A DNA stretch of 64,000 nt from Bacillus pumilus (lineage in GTDB: Bacteria; Bacillota; Bacilli; Bacillales; Bacillaceae): contig NZ_CP047089.1 in the NCBI RefSeq assembly GCF_009937765.1, positions 2,478,272 through 2,542,271 of the forward strand. Reading direction: 5' to 3'. The notes under the pieces were generated by a model. The model saw only the letters and a program-made list of their open reading frames with translations, ran no database searches and was not told the origin of the DNA. This document shows positions 29,942 through 42,850 of this stretch, one piece after another (the stretch's first letter is position 1; each line of letters begins with the position of its first letter). A program made the translations under genes and the position numbers.

Positions 29942-32164
29942 ATGAATGAAATATCGAATCATCTATTAGAAGGGTTGAATGACGCGCAGAAAGAAGCGGT
30001 CAAAGCAACAGACGGTCCGCTACTCTTGATGGCAGGAGCAGGAAGCGGAAAGACACGGGTGCTCACACATCGAATTGCTTATTTAATGGCAGAAAAGCAT
30101 GTGGCTCCGTGGAACATTTTAGCGATTACGTTTACAAATAAAGCAGCACGTGAAATGCGTGAGCGTGTACAAGCCATTTTAGGGCCTGGTGCGGATGATA
30201 TATGGATCTCTACGTTCCACAGCATGTGTGTGCGCATTTTACGACGCGATATTGACCGTATTGGTGTAAATCGCAACTTTTCTATATTAGACACATCTGA
30301 TCAGCTTTCAGTCATTAAAAACATTTTAAAAGAACGAAATATCGATCCTAAAAAGTTTGATCCACGTAGCATTTTAGGTTCAATCAGTAGTGCAAAAAAC
30401 GAACTCATTGACGCAGAGGAATACGCCAAAACAGCTGGTGATTTCTATGATCAAGTGGTCAGCGACGTCTACACAGATTATCAAAAACGATTACTCAAGA
30501 ACCAATCACTTGATTTTGATGATCTTATTATGATGACGATTCGTCTGTTTGAACGCATCCCTGAAGTATTAGAACACTATCAGCGAAAATTCCAATACAT
30601 TCATGTCGATGAGTATCAGGATACAAACAGAGCGCAGTACATGCTTGTGAAACTGCTCGCTCAACGTTTTCAAAATATATGTGTGGTCGGTGACTCGGAT
30701 CAGTCCATCTATCGCTGGCGCGGAGCGGATATTACAAACATTCTCTCCTTTGAAAAAGATTATCCGTCCAGTGAAGTGATTTTGCTTGAGCAAAATTATA
30801 GATCGACTAAACGTATTTTGAATGCTGCAAACACAGTGATTCAAAACAATTCAAACCGTAAGCCGAAAAATCTTTGGACAGAAAATGATGAAGGAGCGAA
30901 GATTGCCTATTACCGTGCAGATAATGAATTCGGTGAAGGACAATTTGTTGCTGGAAAGATTCATCAGCTTCATCAGAGCGGCAAGCGTAAATTATCCGAT
31001 TTTGCGATTCTTTATCGGACCAATGCCCAGTCTCGTGTCATAGAGGAAACATTATTGAAGTCAAACATTCAATACAACATTGTCGGCGGCACGAAGTTCT
31101 ATGACAGAAAAGAGATCAAGGACATTTTGGCGTACTTACGCCTAGTAGCTAACCCAGATGACGACATTAGCTTTGCACGAATCGTTAACGTACCAAAGCG
31201 CGGAATCGGTGCAACTTCTGTTGATAAAATTGCGGCATATGCCGAGATGAATGATCTGTCTATGTTTGAAGCACTTGCTCAGGTAGATTTCATTGGACTC
31301 AGTGCAAGGGCAGCCAATGCGCTTGATGAATTTAAACAGCTCATTGATCAAATGACCAATATGCAGGATTATTTATCTGTCACAGAACTAACAGAAGAAA
31401 TTCTAGAGAAAACAGGCTATCGTGAAGCACTAAAGGTTGAAAAAACGATTGAAGCACAAAGTCGTCTAGAAAATATTGACGAGTTTCTCTCTGTGACTAA
31501 GAACTTTGAAGAACAAAATGAAGACAAGTCCCTTGTGACTTTCCTGACAGACCTTGCCCTTGTCGCAGACATCGATAAGCTGGATGAAAATGAGGAAGAA
31601 GATCAGGATGCGGTCATTTTAATGACGCTTCACGCCGCAAAAGGTCTAGAATTCCCCGTTGTCTTCTTAATGGGCATGGAGGAAGGTGTCTTCCCGCACA
31701 GCCGTTCATTAATGGAAGATGCGGAGATGGAAGAAGAGCGCCGCCTTGCTTATGTAGGCATCACACGTGCGGAAGAAGAGCTTTATTTATCAAGTGCCAA
31801 GATGAGAACACTCTTCGGCCGGACAAACATGAACCTTGAATCAAGATTCATTCGAGAAATACCAGCCGATTTATTGGACAACCTAAATGAGAAAAAAGAA
31901 ACCAAAACACCATTTGGCCAAACAAGAGAACGACCGCAAAGACGGGGACCTGTCTCACGTCCGCAAACTCAAACCATTCAAAACACAGGCGGCGGAAGTA
32001 TTGGCTGGGCTGTGGGCGATAAAGCGGCTCATAAAAAATGGGGCGTTGGAACGGTTGTCAGTGTAAAAGGCAGTGGAGACAGCACAGAGCTTGATATTGC
32101 CTTCCCAAGCCCTACAGGCATTAAGCGTCTTCTCGCAGCATTTGCGCCAATTGAGAAGCAATAA
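29942..32164 (+). CDS. pcrA: PcrA, ATP-dependent DNA helicase (SF1A)
   Basis: A 740-residue UvrD/PcrA helicase acting in repair and rolling-circle replication. Walker A AGAGSGKT is at 31-38, Walker B VDEYQDTN near 224, [14 protein letters not shown] near 250, and [12 protein letters not shown] (motif VI) near 608. The C-terminal ~80 residues contain the Tudor-like [23 protein letters not shown] polymerase-interaction domain. ATG 29942 matches the B. subtilis start; an ATG at 29894 would add 16 residues. Confidence 0.96.
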   Translation: MNEISNHLLEGLNDAQKEAVKATDGPLLLMAGAGSGKTRVLTHRIAYLMAEKHVAPWNILAITFTNKAAREMRERVQAILGPGADDIWISTFHSMCVRILRRDIDRIGVNRNFSILDTSDQLSVIKNILKERNIDPKKFDPRSILGSISSAKNELIDAEEYAKTAGDFYDQVVSDVYTDYQKRLLKNQSLDFDDLIMMTIRLFERIPEVLEHYQRKFQYIHVDEYQDTNRAQYMLVKLLAQRFQNICVVGDSDQSIYRWRGADITNILSFEKDYPSSEVILLEQNYRSTKRILNAANTVIQNNSNRKPKNLWTENDEGAKIAYYRADNEFGEGQFVAGKIHQLHQSGKRKLSDFAILYRTNAQSRVIEETLLKSNIQYNIVGGTKFYDRKEIKDILAYLRLVANPDDDISFARIVNVPKRGIGATSVDKIAAYAEMNDLSMFEALAQVDFIGLSARAANALDEFKQLIDQMTNMQDYLSVTELTEEILEKTGYREALKVEKTIEAQSRLENIDEFLSVTKNFEEQNEDKSLVTFLTDLALVADIDKLDENEEEDQDAVILMTLHAAKGLEFPVVFLMGMEEGVFPHSRSLMEDAEMEEERRLAYVGITRAEEELYLSSAKMRTLFGRTNMNLESRFIREIPADLLDNLNEKKETKTPFGQTRERPQRRGPVSRPQTQTIQNTGGGSIGWAVGDKAAHKKWGVGTVVSVKGSGDSTELDIAFPSPTGIKRLLAAFAPIEKQ

Positions 32165-32190
32165 ACTGGTAGAACTTATAAAACGGATGA

Positions 32191-34215
<2,025 letters not shown>

Positions 34216-34230
34216 GAGGAGTGTTTTCTA

Positions 34231-35418
34231 TTGAAAAAGTTGTTATTGCTGCTGACAATGCTCACACTGGTATTGTCAGCGTGTGCACCTTTTGGGGGAA
34301 AGGAAGACGAAGAGGTCACACAAAAAACGGATGAAACGAAAGAAACAGCCATCATCCCGATGTACAATATCTCTGACTCTTATTACAAAATGGTGCTGCC
34401 GTTTAAACAAGGGGCTGCAAGAGGATTAACAGCAGAGCGTCTCAACACACGCTTGGACATCGATGAATTTGAAACAGGGCTCATGCGTCTCGCAACAGAG
34501 TCATTTAATACAAACGATTACCTTTTCCAAGAAGGACAGCATTTAGATGAGGACACCGTTCTAGGCTGGCTGGCGCGCAAAAAAACAGGCAGTGATTTGA
34601 AAAAGGCAGAAAAAGAAGATAAGGACTTTAAGAATCTAGGCTTAAATCCTGCTCTTCCGAACTCAGGTTCAACAAAGTCTAAAAATGAAAATAGTCCAAT
34701 TTACTTAGCTTCGATGTTAGAGCATAATTACTTAATTCGAAAAGATAAAAACAGCTTACAGCTTGGCGGGGTTGTCATTGGACTTGCGCTGAACTCTGTT
34801 TATTATTACCGTGAAAATATCGGTGATCCTCAGCAAGAAGTGACGATCGATTCTTCGAAAAATTCAAAGAAACTACTGTCAGAAGGCGAAAAAATTGCTG
34901 AACAAGTGATCAAACGAATTCGTCAAATGGATGGATTGCAAAAAGTACCTGTCATGATTGCCCTTTATAAGCAAGCACCAAAATCATCGATCGTGCCAGG
35001 AAACTTTATTGCTAAAACAGATGTGAAAGCAGGCTCAGCTGATATCGGCAATTGGGATACGATCAAAGAGGAGAATGTCTTCTTCCCTTCAGATAATGCG
35101 AAAGGCAACTACAAAGATGATTCCGAGCGATTTGACCGCTTCAAAACAAAAGTTGAAGACTATTTCCCGAATTACACGGGTGTCGTAGGAAAAGGCTTTT
35201 ACAAAGACGGGAACCTGCAAAAAATGAAAGTCGAAATTCCAATGCAGTTCTACGGAAAAACGGAAGTCGTAGCTTTCACGCAATATTTAACAGGTGAAGT
35301 AATGGATTACTATAAGAGTACCAATATCGAAATTAACATCACATCTTCAGATCAACAAGAAGCCTTGATCACGAAAAATGCTGAAGACAAAGAACCAACC
35401 GTCCATATATATGACTAA
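34231..35418 (+). CDS. yerH: YerH, CamS-family sex pheromone lipoprotein
   Basis: A 395-residue lipoprotein of the CamS family. The signal peptide [15 protein letters not shown] ends in the lipobox LSAC, with the lipid-bearing Cys at residue 18. TTG 34231 has AGAGGAG upstream. Family members release short pheromone peptides from their signal sequence in some Firmicutes; that role is not shown for Bacillus. Last gene before a terminator, and the last conserved gene before the NRPS-PKS cluster. Confidence 0.93.
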   Translation: MKKLLLLLTMLTLVLSACAPFGGKEDEEVTQKTDETKETAIIPMYNISDSYYKMVLPFKQGAARGLTAERLNTRLDIDEFETGLMRLATESFNTNDYLFQEGQHLDEDTVLGWLARKKTGSDLKKAEKEDKDFKNLGLNPALPNSGSTKSKNENSPIYLASMLEHNYLIRKDKNSLQLGGVVIGLALNSVYYYRENIGDPQQEVTIDSSKNSKKLLSEGEKIAEQVIKRIRQMDGLQKVPVMIALYKQAPKSSIVPGNFIAKTDVKAGSADIGNWDTIKEENVFFPSDNAKGNYKDDSERFDRFKTKVEDYFPNYTGVVGKGFYKDGNLQKMKVEIPMQFYGKTEVVAFTQYLTGEVMDYYKSTNIEINITSSDQQEALITKNAEDKEPTVHIYD

Positions 35419-35420
35419 AT

Positions 35421-35445
35421 AAAAACCGCCTTTTGGCGGTTTTTT
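35421..35445 (+). terminator. Terminator of the pcrB-yerH operon
   Basis: AAAAACCGCC and GGCGGTTTTTT form a strong hairpin with a TTTT loop and a T tail, right after the yerH stop. It marks the left boundary of the cluster. Confidence 0.93.
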
Positions 35446-35479
35446 AAATTAGTTAAAATGTATCAAATTATGAAAATAT

Positions 35480-35488
35480 TGTTATAAA
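35480..35488 (+). promoter_or_regulatory. Candidate extended -10 promoter for the exporter gene
   Basis: TGT-TATAAA at 35480-35488, 64 bp before the exporter start, in A/T-rich DNA. No convincing -35 is seen. Confidence 0.35.
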
Positions 35489-35551
35489 AAGTAGAAGTGT
35501 AGAAAATAATGTATTATTATGGGTGATAATGAAGAGAAAATGGAGATAAAT

Positions 35552-36751
35552 ATGAAAAACAAATCATTTTACTTTTTATTAGGGGGACAATCCCTAGCTA
35601 ATTTTGGGGATTCTTTGTATGTCCTCGTTCTAACCATTCTGACATATCAATTAACAAACTCTACACTAATTGCATCAATGGTGGCTGTCTCACAGTTTGT
35701 TGGACAAGCACTTGGCGCAGTACTCATTCCTTTCTTTATGTATCAATTTAAGCTGAAAAGACTCATTATCTATTTGCAAATATGTCAAATTGCTTTCTTC
35801 GGTTGCTTGATTTTCATTTATATTCTACAACTATCAACTTTTACTATTCCTCTCTTTTTTATCATTGTATTTTTCCTTTCTTTGATAGATGGAGGAACCA
35901 TTCCTGTTCGAAATTCGATGATCCCACGTCTAGTAGAAAAGAACTTTTTACTAAAAGCTAATAGTTATATCTTAACTTCTGACCAATTGGTCCTTTTACT
36001 TGGCTGGCTTTTAGGAGGGCTGTTTATTGGCATTCTTGGACCACAGTTTCTCCTATTGACGACACTTGTTCTATACAGTTTGTCGCTCATATCTATGCTC
36101 TTTATCATTGATACTGGGGCTGCCGCTAAACAAGAGCAACAGTCTGAATCATTAGCTACAAGGGTCTTTTCAGGATGGAAGCTCATGTATGAAAAGCCTA
36201 CTATTCGAACATTAACGATTTTAGAAATGCTGTCCATGAGTGGTAGAAGTATATGGACTGGTGCCATTATTCTTGTGTATGTCACAGAAGTCTTACACCA
36301 GCCAGAAACATGGTGGGGCTTTATTAACGCAAGCTATTTTGGAGGAACCATTCTAGGCGGCCTGCTCGTGCTGCGGTTCGCAAAACATGTGGAACAGCGT
36401 TTGTTTGAACACATTTTTTACAGTTCAGTGATCGTTGCTGTGCTAACCCTTTGTTTAGGGTTGAATCATTCTGTATGGATGAGTTTGTTGTTTGTCTTTT
36501 TATTAGGGCCAGCCTTTCAGCTTCGCAGCATTTCCATTCGTACCTATGTACAAGATACACTGAGTGAAATTGAATTGCCCAAAATACTATCAGCTCAACA
36601 TACACTATCAACTTTTATATACGGAATGTCCATCCTTGTTATGAGCACCATGACTGATCTCTTTGGGGCAAGAGTCGTCTTTTTTATCAACGTTGCCCTG
36701 TTTACTGTGTCGGCCTTCCTAGCATCTAGATTAAAAAATGAACATATTTAG
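35552..36751 (+). CDS. MFS transporter, probable amicoumacin exporter
   Basis: A 399-residue major facilitator protein with about 12 hydrophobic segments, of the drug/macrolide-efflux (DHA3-like) type. I start at ATG 35552, which has GGAGA 6 bases upstream; ATG 35519 would add 11 hydrophilic residues and lacks a ribosome site. It lies 91 bp ahead of the first NRPS gene on the same strand. By context it exports the cluster product or its prodrug and contributes to self-protection. It could also be cotranscribed with the NRPS genes. Confidence 0.85.
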   Translation: MKNKSFYFLLGGQSLANFGDSLYVLVLTILTYQLTNSTLIASMVAVSQFVGQALGAVLIPFFMYQFKLKRLIIYLQICQIAFFGCLIFIYILQLSTFTIPLFFIIVFFLSLIDGGTIPVRNSMIPRLVEKNFLLKANSYILTSDQLVLLLGWLLGGLFIGILGPQFLLLTTLVLYSLSLISMLFIIDTGAAAKQEQQSESLATRVFSGWKLMYEKPTIRTLTILEMLSMSGRSIWTGAIILVYVTEVLHQPETWWGFINASYFGGTILGGLLVLRFAKHVEQRLFEHIFYSSVIVAVLTLCLGLNHSVWMSLLFVFLLGPAFQLRSISIRTYVQDTLSEIELPKILSAQHTLSTFIYGMSILVMSTMTDLFGARVVFFINVALFTVSAFLASRLKNEHI

Positions 36752-36768
36752 ACATTTTATCTCAATTA

Positions 36769-36797
36769 TTTACAAATATACCATTGTATGATTTAAT
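36769..36797 (+). promoter_or_regulatory. Candidate promoter of the first NRPS gene
   Basis: TTTACA (36769-36774), a 17-base spacer and TTTAAT (36792-36797) lie 45 bp upstream of the start codon. It would drive the long NRPS-PKS operon. Confidence 0.45.
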
Positions 36798-36842
36798 ATG
36801 TTCGTAGAAATGTTAACTATATGAAAAGTAGAGGTGGCGTAA

Positions 36843-39800
36843 TTGACTAGTAGTTTAGTATATTGGCCATTAACACATCCGCAACGGCGCGTGATGAACA
36901 TGGAAACATTTTACCCAGGAACACCAATCAATCATATTGGCGGTATCATTTTCGTCAATGGACCGTTGCAGCTCGATAAACTGAAGCAGGCCATTGCATC
37001 TTGTATCATGCTGACAGAATCACTTCGTCTCAAGCTAGTAGAGAAAGATGGTGAAACGCTTCAATACGTTGACCCAAACGCCGACAGCTCTATTCCTACC
37101 TATGAGTTTTCCGCACATGAAGACATGCTAGAATGGGCCGAAAAAGCCTTCAAAACACCATTTCAATTAACAGAAACCTCTCTCGCCGAATTTGCGGTAC
37201 TAAAAATCGGTGAACAACAATCTGGTTATTTCATCAAATGCCATCATACTGTAGCAGATGGATGGTCGATGAAAGTAATCATCGATAAAATTAGCCAGCT
37301 TTACACTGCTCTTACCCAAAGCTCCTCTATCGAACAAGAAGCAGACAATCACTCTGTATTTATTGATAAAGAATCAAAATATATGAACTCCCCAAGATTT
37401 AAAAAAGATCAGCAATTTTGGAAAGAAGCATTATCTGATGTGTCTGATAGTTATTTGGTAAAAGGAACTGACCAAATTGAAGGCCATCGGCAAAGCCATT
37501 ACCTTGATCGACAACTCTCAGAACGAATCTATGAATTTATAGATACCTATCATTGTTCAATCAACTCTTTATTTACTTTAGGACTCTTCGTTTACTTGCA
37601 TAAAAGATACCAGCAAAAAGATTTTATTATTGGGACGCCAGTTCTCAATCGTTCCGGACAAAAGGAAAAAGCCACCTCCGGTATGACCGTCAGTACAATG
37701 CCATATCGAATGAAGATTGATCCTCATCTATCTTTGTTAGAAAGTTTAACAGACGTTCAAAAAAGCTATAAGGCTTACTTCCTGCATCAGCGTTATCCCT
37801 ATGATGCACTGGTCAAAGATTTAGAGCTTGCAAAAGCAGGGTATGATCAGCTTTTTCAAATCTATATCAACTCCTATAGCACAAATATGGTGCAGGAAAT
37901 GGAAGGATACAAAGTTGAATACATAGAGCTTTACAATGGCTTCCAGCCCTATGGCTTACAAGTTGCTGTGAAAGAGTGGGATGAAAAAGGACAAATTGAG
38001 CTTCAATATGACCACAAGATCTCAGACTACAGCAATGAAGACATCGACTTTCTACACGAAAGAATGCTTCTCTTTGTCGAAACCATACTCGCTCAGCCAA
38101 AACAGCTGTTAAAAGACGTATTTCTCATGACAGAAGACGAGCAACATCGGGAACTATATCAATGGAATGACACAGTCGTCCAATTTCCACAGAAACAAAA
38201 AATCCATGAGTTGATCACAAACATGTCAACGTCTTCTCCTGATCGAATGGCACTTCAGGACGGATCTCATAGCATGACATACGGTGAACTTGAGAGAAAA
38301 ACCAATCAAATGGCTCATTTTCTTCAAACAAATGGCTTACAAAGACATGAATTTGTTGCCGTATGTATGAATCATTCACCAGAACTGATTGTGCTACTAT
38401 TGGGGGTTTTAAAAGCTGGAGGCGCATATGTGCCGATTGATCCTGAGTATCCTGAGGAACGCATTCAGTTTATTTTGGACGACAGTCAGGCAAAGCTGTT
38501 TTTCACAGATGACGCATCTGCATATCAATTTAAAGGTGTTACGTACAATATCAATAATGTGTGGAATCAGTTGGCTCAGTATAATGCAGAACATCCATTC
38601 ACTGGGAATGATGAAGACGTCGCATATATGATTTATACGTCTGGCTCTACAGGACAGCCAAAGGGAGTCATGATTGAGCACAGGAGTTTAGTGAACTATA
38701 TTATGTCTGCCAAAACACACTATACTGATTCACCAGATGATCATTTTGCCTTGTATTCATCCATTGCTTTTGATTTAACAGTGACATCTATTTATACGCC
38801 ATTGGTCATTGGTAGTACTGTGGTGATCTATCGTCAAGAAGATCAGCCAGGCTTTTTATTAGAACATATTTTGCTTGATCAAAAAGCGAAAGTCATCAAG
38901 CTGACACCAGCTCATATGGCACTGTTAACAGATGCTGCAATTTCTCATTCAGTTGTGAAACGGATGATTGTGGGCGGAGAACAATTATCGACGGCTTTGG
39001 CCAAAAGAATCATAGAGGCAAGTGATGGAAGGATATCCATCTTTAATGAATATGGACCAACTGAAGCAACCGTTGGGTGTATGATTCATCAATTCCATCA
39101 AGATGATGGAGGGACATCGGTGTCAATTGGTGTGCCAATGCCAAATACAGAGATTTACCTTTTAGATGAGAATCAACAAGCTGTGCTACCTGGGACAGTG
39201 GGAGAAATCTATATTTCAGGTGCAGGTGTTGGCAGAGGGTATTGGCAAAGATCTGATTTGCAGGAATCACGCTTTTTGCCCAATCCATTTGTAAACGGTC
39301 GCCGCATGTATCGAACAGGTGATATCGCCAAACGAGCAAATGATGGAAAGATTGATTACATTGGCCGGATCGATCATCAAATCAAACTGCGAGGCTACCG
39401 GATTGAACTCGGTGAAATTGAACTTGCACTGATGGCACTTGAAGAAGTTGATAAAGCAGCTGTTATTGATCTCACCGATGAATCTGGAGACAAACAGCTG
39501 GCTGCCTATATTGAATTAAAAGAAAAAAACATGACGTCCTTTTTACTTAGAAAAAAATTATCAGATCAACTTCCAGCGTATATGGTACCAGCCTATTTTG
39601 TTGTACTAGACGAGCTTCCGCTCACTCAAAATGGAAAAATCAATCGGACGGCACTGCCTGATCCATTGCTGTCTCAAGTGGAAACAGCTGTTGAGTGGTC
39701 CAAGGAAACAGCGGACATTGAAGAGATCATATTAGATACAGCAAAAGACATCTTAGGGCATGAAACAATCGAACCGGCTGATCATTTTTATCAGCTTGGC

Positions 39801-41312
39801 GGAGATTCCATTAAAGCAATTCAATTTATAGCGAAGTTAAAAGACAAAGGACTCTATTTAAAAACAAAGGATCTTTTTACTTATCCGATTTTTAGAGAAA
39901 TGGCACAAGTCGTTCAGCAGGAACCTGTCATACATATCTCACAAGAGCAAGCTGTGGGTGATGTGAAATCGATCCCAATTATCGAATGGTTCTGGTCCCA
40001 GCGGTTAAAAGATGAACATTTCTGGCATCAATCCATCATTGTTCATTCAAAGAAAAAGATGAATGAAACCATCTTGCAGGAGGCTTTCAAAGAGCTCGTC
40101 ATTCACCACGATGGACTAAGGTTAAAAGTACATGAGGCAACAAACACACTCTATTATGATGAAGACATTCATGAGATTCCACTGATGATACACGATTTCA
40201 CGGCGCTGTCAGAAGAGAATGTGGAAGAAGCGTTACAAGAAGTAGGATATCAGATCAAGCAAAGGACTCATCTTTATCAGGGACCGTTGATTCAGGCTGC
40301 GCTTTGTCAGTCTCATTCTCAATCACATCTCATCTTTGCCGCCCATCATCTATTAGCTGATGGTATGTCTTGGCAAATTCTTGTAGAGGATTTGATTCAA
40401 TTATTGCATGCAGAGAACGTAACGGCAGAAGTGCTTCCGTCTAAAACCCATTCCTATCAAACATTTGCTGAGCAGGTGAATCAGTATGCAGGATCAGAGG
40501 GTGTAAAAGAGTCGATCAGCTATTGGCAAAAAACGGTGCAGAATATTCAGCCGCTGTATCCAATTTCCTCAAATGAGGGATATGTCAAAGACGAAGTCAA
40601 ATTAACCAAGGCATTATCAGGAGAACTCACGAATCAATTGCTCAATCAAGCAAACCAAGCGTATCAAACGCAGCCGCATGAACTGTTAATTTCAGCTTTG
40701 ACGCAAGCCTGTTATCAGCAAACGAATCGAGAATGGATTTCTTTGGAATTAGAAGGTCATGGACGGGATGCAGTAGAGGATGAGATCGATGTATCTAGAA
40801 CGTTCGGCTGGTTCACCACCATGTATCCTGTGAATGTCCGTGTGTCTGAATCTCTTTCAGAACACATTCGCGTTGTCAAAGAGACGATACGTGAAGTGCC
40901 GAATAAAGGTGCAGACTATGGGCTGTTGTCACTCATCAATAGGCAGCTTCCTCCTCATTCAGCACCACAATTACGCTTTAACTATCTAGGTGAAATTGAT
41001 CAAGTGCTTAGACAATCATCTAATTATGAGATGTCTTACTTTACATCGGGGATTGACTCGTCATTGGATAATCCATTAACAACCGTCATCGATTTGGTCG
41101 CTACCATCAAGGGCGGTCAGCTAATTTTCCATCTTTCTTTCAGCGAAAAACAGCTGTGTGAAACAGACATGACGAAGCTCTTGCAAGCGGTAGAAAAGCA
41201 AATTGAACGTCTTGTACAGCATTGCTTAGAGAAAGAAGGAATCGAATTTACACCGTCTGATTTTGAAACAGTGGATATGTCTCTTGAAGAAATGGATTCA
41301 TTATTTACATGA
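36843..41312 (+). CDS. amiA: NRPS C-A-T-E, predicted acyl-D-Asn loading module
   Basis: A 1489-residue NRPS. The condensation domain (about 1-430) has its HHTVADG motif at 134-140. The adenylation domain (about 450-920) has YTSGSTG and NEYGPTEATVG, and reads by eye as DLTKIGEVGK, an Asn-type code. The carrier serine is S989 in GGDSIKA. The C-terminal epimerization domain (about 1025-1480) has HHLLADGMSWQIL at 1168 and LRFNYLGEID. A first C domain plus E domain with Asn gives N-acyl-D-Asn, the prodrug cap of amicoumacin, zwittermicin, xenocoumacin and colibactin. Starts TTG 36843 after GAGGTGG. Confidence 0.9.
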   Translation: MTSSLVYWPLTHPQRRVMNMETFYPGTPINHIGGIIFVNGPLQLDKLKQAIASCIMLTESLRLKLVEKDGETLQYVDPNADSSIPTYEFSAHEDMLEWAEKAFKTPFQLTETSLAEFAVLKIGEQQSGYFIKCHHTVADGWSMKVIIDKISQLYTALTQSSSIEQEADNHSVFIDKESKYMNSPRFKKDQQFWKEALSDVSDSYLVKGTDQIEGHRQSHYLDRQLSERIYEFIDTYHCSINSLFTLGLFVYLHKRYQQKDFIIGTPVLNRSGQKEKATSGMTVSTMPYRMKIDPHLSLLESLTDVQKSYKAYFLHQRYPYDALVKDLELAKAGYDQLFQIYINSYSTNMVQEMEGYKVEYIELYNGFQPYGLQVAVKEWDEKGQIELQYDHKISDYSNEDIDFLHERMLLFVETILAQPKQLLKDVFLMTEDEQHRELYQWNDTVVQFPQKQKIHELITNMSTSSPDRMALQDGSHSMTYGELERKTNQMAHFLQTNGLQRHEFVAVCMNHSPELIVLLLGVLKAGGAYVPIDPEYPEERIQFILDDSQAKLFFTDDASAYQFKGVTYNINNVWNQLAQYNAEHPFTGNDEDVAYMIYTSGSTGQPKGVMIEHRSLVNYIMSAKTHYTDSPDDHFALYSSIAFDLTVTSIYTPLVIGSTVVIYRQEDQPGFLLEHILLDQKAKVIKLTPAHMALLTDAAISHSVVKRMIVGGEQLSTALAKRIIEASDGRISIFNEYGPTEATVGCMIHQFHQDDGGTSVSIGVPMPNTEIYLLDENQQAVLPGTVGEIYISGAGVGRGYWQRSDLQESRFLPNPFVNGRRMYRTGDIAKRANDGKIDYIGRIDHQIKLRGYRIELGEIELALMALEEVDKAAVIDLTDESGDKQLAAYIELKEKNMTSFLLRKKLSDQLPAYMVPAYFVVLDELPLTQNGKINRTALPDPLLSQVETAVEWSKETADIEEIILDTAKDILGHETIEPADHFYQLGGDSIKAIQFIAKLKDKGLYLKTKDLFTYPIFREMAQVVQQEPVIHISQEQAVGDVKSIPIIEWFWSQRLKDEHFWHQSIIVHSKKKMNETILQEAFKELVIHHDGLRLKVHEATNTLYYDEDIHEIPLMIHDFTALSEENVEEALQEVGYQIKQRTHLYQGPLIQAALCQSHSQSHLIFAAHHLLADGMSWQILVEDLIQLLHAENVTAEVLPSKTHSYQTFAEQVNQYAGSEGVKESISYWQKTVQNIQPLYPISSNEGYVKDEVKLTKALSGELTNQLLNQANQAYQTQPHELLISALTQACYQQTNREWISLELEGHGRDAVEDEIDVSRTFGWFTTMYPVNVRVSESLSEHIRVVKETIREVPNKGADYGLLSLINRQLPPHSAPQLRFNYLGEIDQVLRQSSNYEMSYFTSGIDSSLDNPLTTVIDLVATIKGGQLIFHLSFSEKQLCETDMTKLLQAVEKQIERLVQHCLEKEGIEFTPSDFETVDMSLEEMDSLFT

Positions 41313-42850
41313 GGAAAAATCAGCGTGTTATCTATCTTTCATTTTTATTAGCAATCTTATGGATATCCAGCTTTGCTGGGGAGATATATGCAAAAGAAGT
41401 GATTTCGCCTAAAGCCATTGATCAAGTGATAGAGGAACAGAAGGAGCTTGGACGCATTCCAGGCATGTCCGTTGTGATTGTGAAAAAAGACAAAGTGGTG
41501 TACCAAAAAGGCTATGGTTATGCGGATCGAAAGAAAAAGAAGCATGTGACAGCCAGCACTTTCTTTGAAATTGGATCTACATCCAAGGCGTTTACCGCTC
41601 TTGCGATTGTGGAGTTAGAGAAGCAAGGAAAACTTCATGTAAAAGATCCGGTGAGCAGCTATATTCCAGGTTTTTTTCCAACATACAATGGAAAGCCTCA
41701 GCGTCTAACGGTGGAGCAATTAATGCATCACACAAGTGGCATTCCCTTTCAATCCATTGCGCTTATCCAGCCTGATACGACAAAGGATGCGTTGAAAAAA
41801 ACAGTTGATCAACTGAAATCAATCGAGCTTAATCGTAAGCCAGGCAGTTCTTTTGAATATGCGACCATCAACTATGATGTCCTTGGTCTCATCATTGAAC
41901 ATGTAACCGAGACATCGTATGAGGCTTATATGAAAAAACTGTTTAAAAGGCATCATCTTGACCAAACGGAGGCTGGGCCAAAACGGATAAAATCTGGTTC
42001 TGTCTCAGAAGGATTTAAACTACAATTCCTTGCTCCGCATGCTTATGAAGCACCAGAATATCGAGGCAACACCCCGGCAGGCTATATTGTGATGAATAGT
42101 CAGGATGTGGGGACGTGGCTGCAATATCAATTGACCGATTCAACTTGGTCTCGTTTTGTCATTAATCCTGATCACCTAACTGTGAATGTGCCAGAAGAAG
42201 GGAAGCATGTCTATTACAATGCCGGCTGGTATATAAAAAAGGCGGATAAACAGGTAGACTCGCTTTTTCATGCAGGCTCTAACCCAAACTATTCATCATT
42301 TTTTCTGATCCATCCAAAAGAAGAGATTGCGATCGGAGTGTTAGCAAATATGAATAGTAGTCATACAGAGCAAACGGCACGTCTTATTGCAAAAACGATC
42401 ACAGGTACAAATGAAGAAGTGGAGTCATCAATGGACCCTTTTCAGCTTATTGATCAGTTGAGTCTTGGTGCCACATGTCTTTTCATTTTGCTGCAAATAG
42501 TGTCTATCGTTCGTTTTATGAAGTGGAAAAAGCGTGTGAAAAACGGTGCTTTCGTTCGCAGGGACATGTCTCTTGGCGTCTGGCTGAAAAGTAGTGGCTG
42601 GGTACTGCTGCTAATCGGAATATTGCTCCTGCCAATGATTGTTGCGCAGCTAGCCTTTAATGGCCTGCCTTGGAAAATGACTTTTGTATGGGGACCTTCC
42701 TCTCTCATTGAATTAGCGATTGCTTATTATTTGTTTTTCATGTGGTTTTGTACGATTGGTTTCATCAAAGGATTTATGGTGACATCTCCTGCTGGAAAGA
42801 GAGGAAAAAAAGATGACCGTCAAACAGATTTCGGGCATTCATCCTTATAA
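41309..42850 (+). CDS. amiB: Membrane serine peptidase removing acyl-D-Asn (ClbP/ZmaM/XcnG type)
   Basis: A 513-residue protein. It has an N-terminal signal/anchor (about 7-27), then a beta-lactamase/DAP-type peptidase domain with the SxxK tetrad S90-T-S-K93, Tyr184 and HAG at 321. Three C-terminal membrane helices follow (about 383-403, 421-445, 460-485). This layout is that of D-asparaginyl prodrug peptidases, which cut acyl-D-Asn from the inactive precursor outside the membrane. Overlaps amiA by 4 bp. The second motif reads YAT rather than YxN. Confidence 0.9.
   Translation: MRKNQRVIYLSFLLAILWISSFAGEIYAKEVISPKAIDQVIEEQKELGRIPGMSVVIVKKDKVVYQKGYGYADRKKKKHVTASTFFEIGSTSKAFTALAIVELEKQGKLHVKDPVSSYIPGFFPTYNGKPQRLTVEQLMHHTSGIPFQSIALIQPDTTKDALKKTVDQLKSIELNRKPGSSFEYATINYDVLGLIIEHVTETSYEAYMKKLFKRHHLDQTEAGPKRIKSGSVSEGFKLQFLAPHAYEAPEYRGNTPAGYIVMNSQDVGTWLQYQLTDSTWSRFVINPDHLTVNVPEEGKHVYYNAGWYIKKADKQVDSLFHAGSNPNYSSFFLIHPKEEIAIGVLANMNSSHTEQTARLIAKTITGTNEEVESSMDPFQLIDQLSLGATCLFILLQIVSIVRFMKWKKRVKNGAFVRRDMSLGVWLKSSGWVLLLIGILLLPMIVAQLAFNGLPWKMTFVWGPSSLIELAIAYYLFFMWFCTIGFIKGFMVTSPAGKRGKKDDRQTDFGHSSL

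Noticed and set aside
36752..36842. Terminator between the exporter and the first NRPS gene
   Set aside because: The gap has A/T-rich promoter-like elements but no stable hairpin with a T run.
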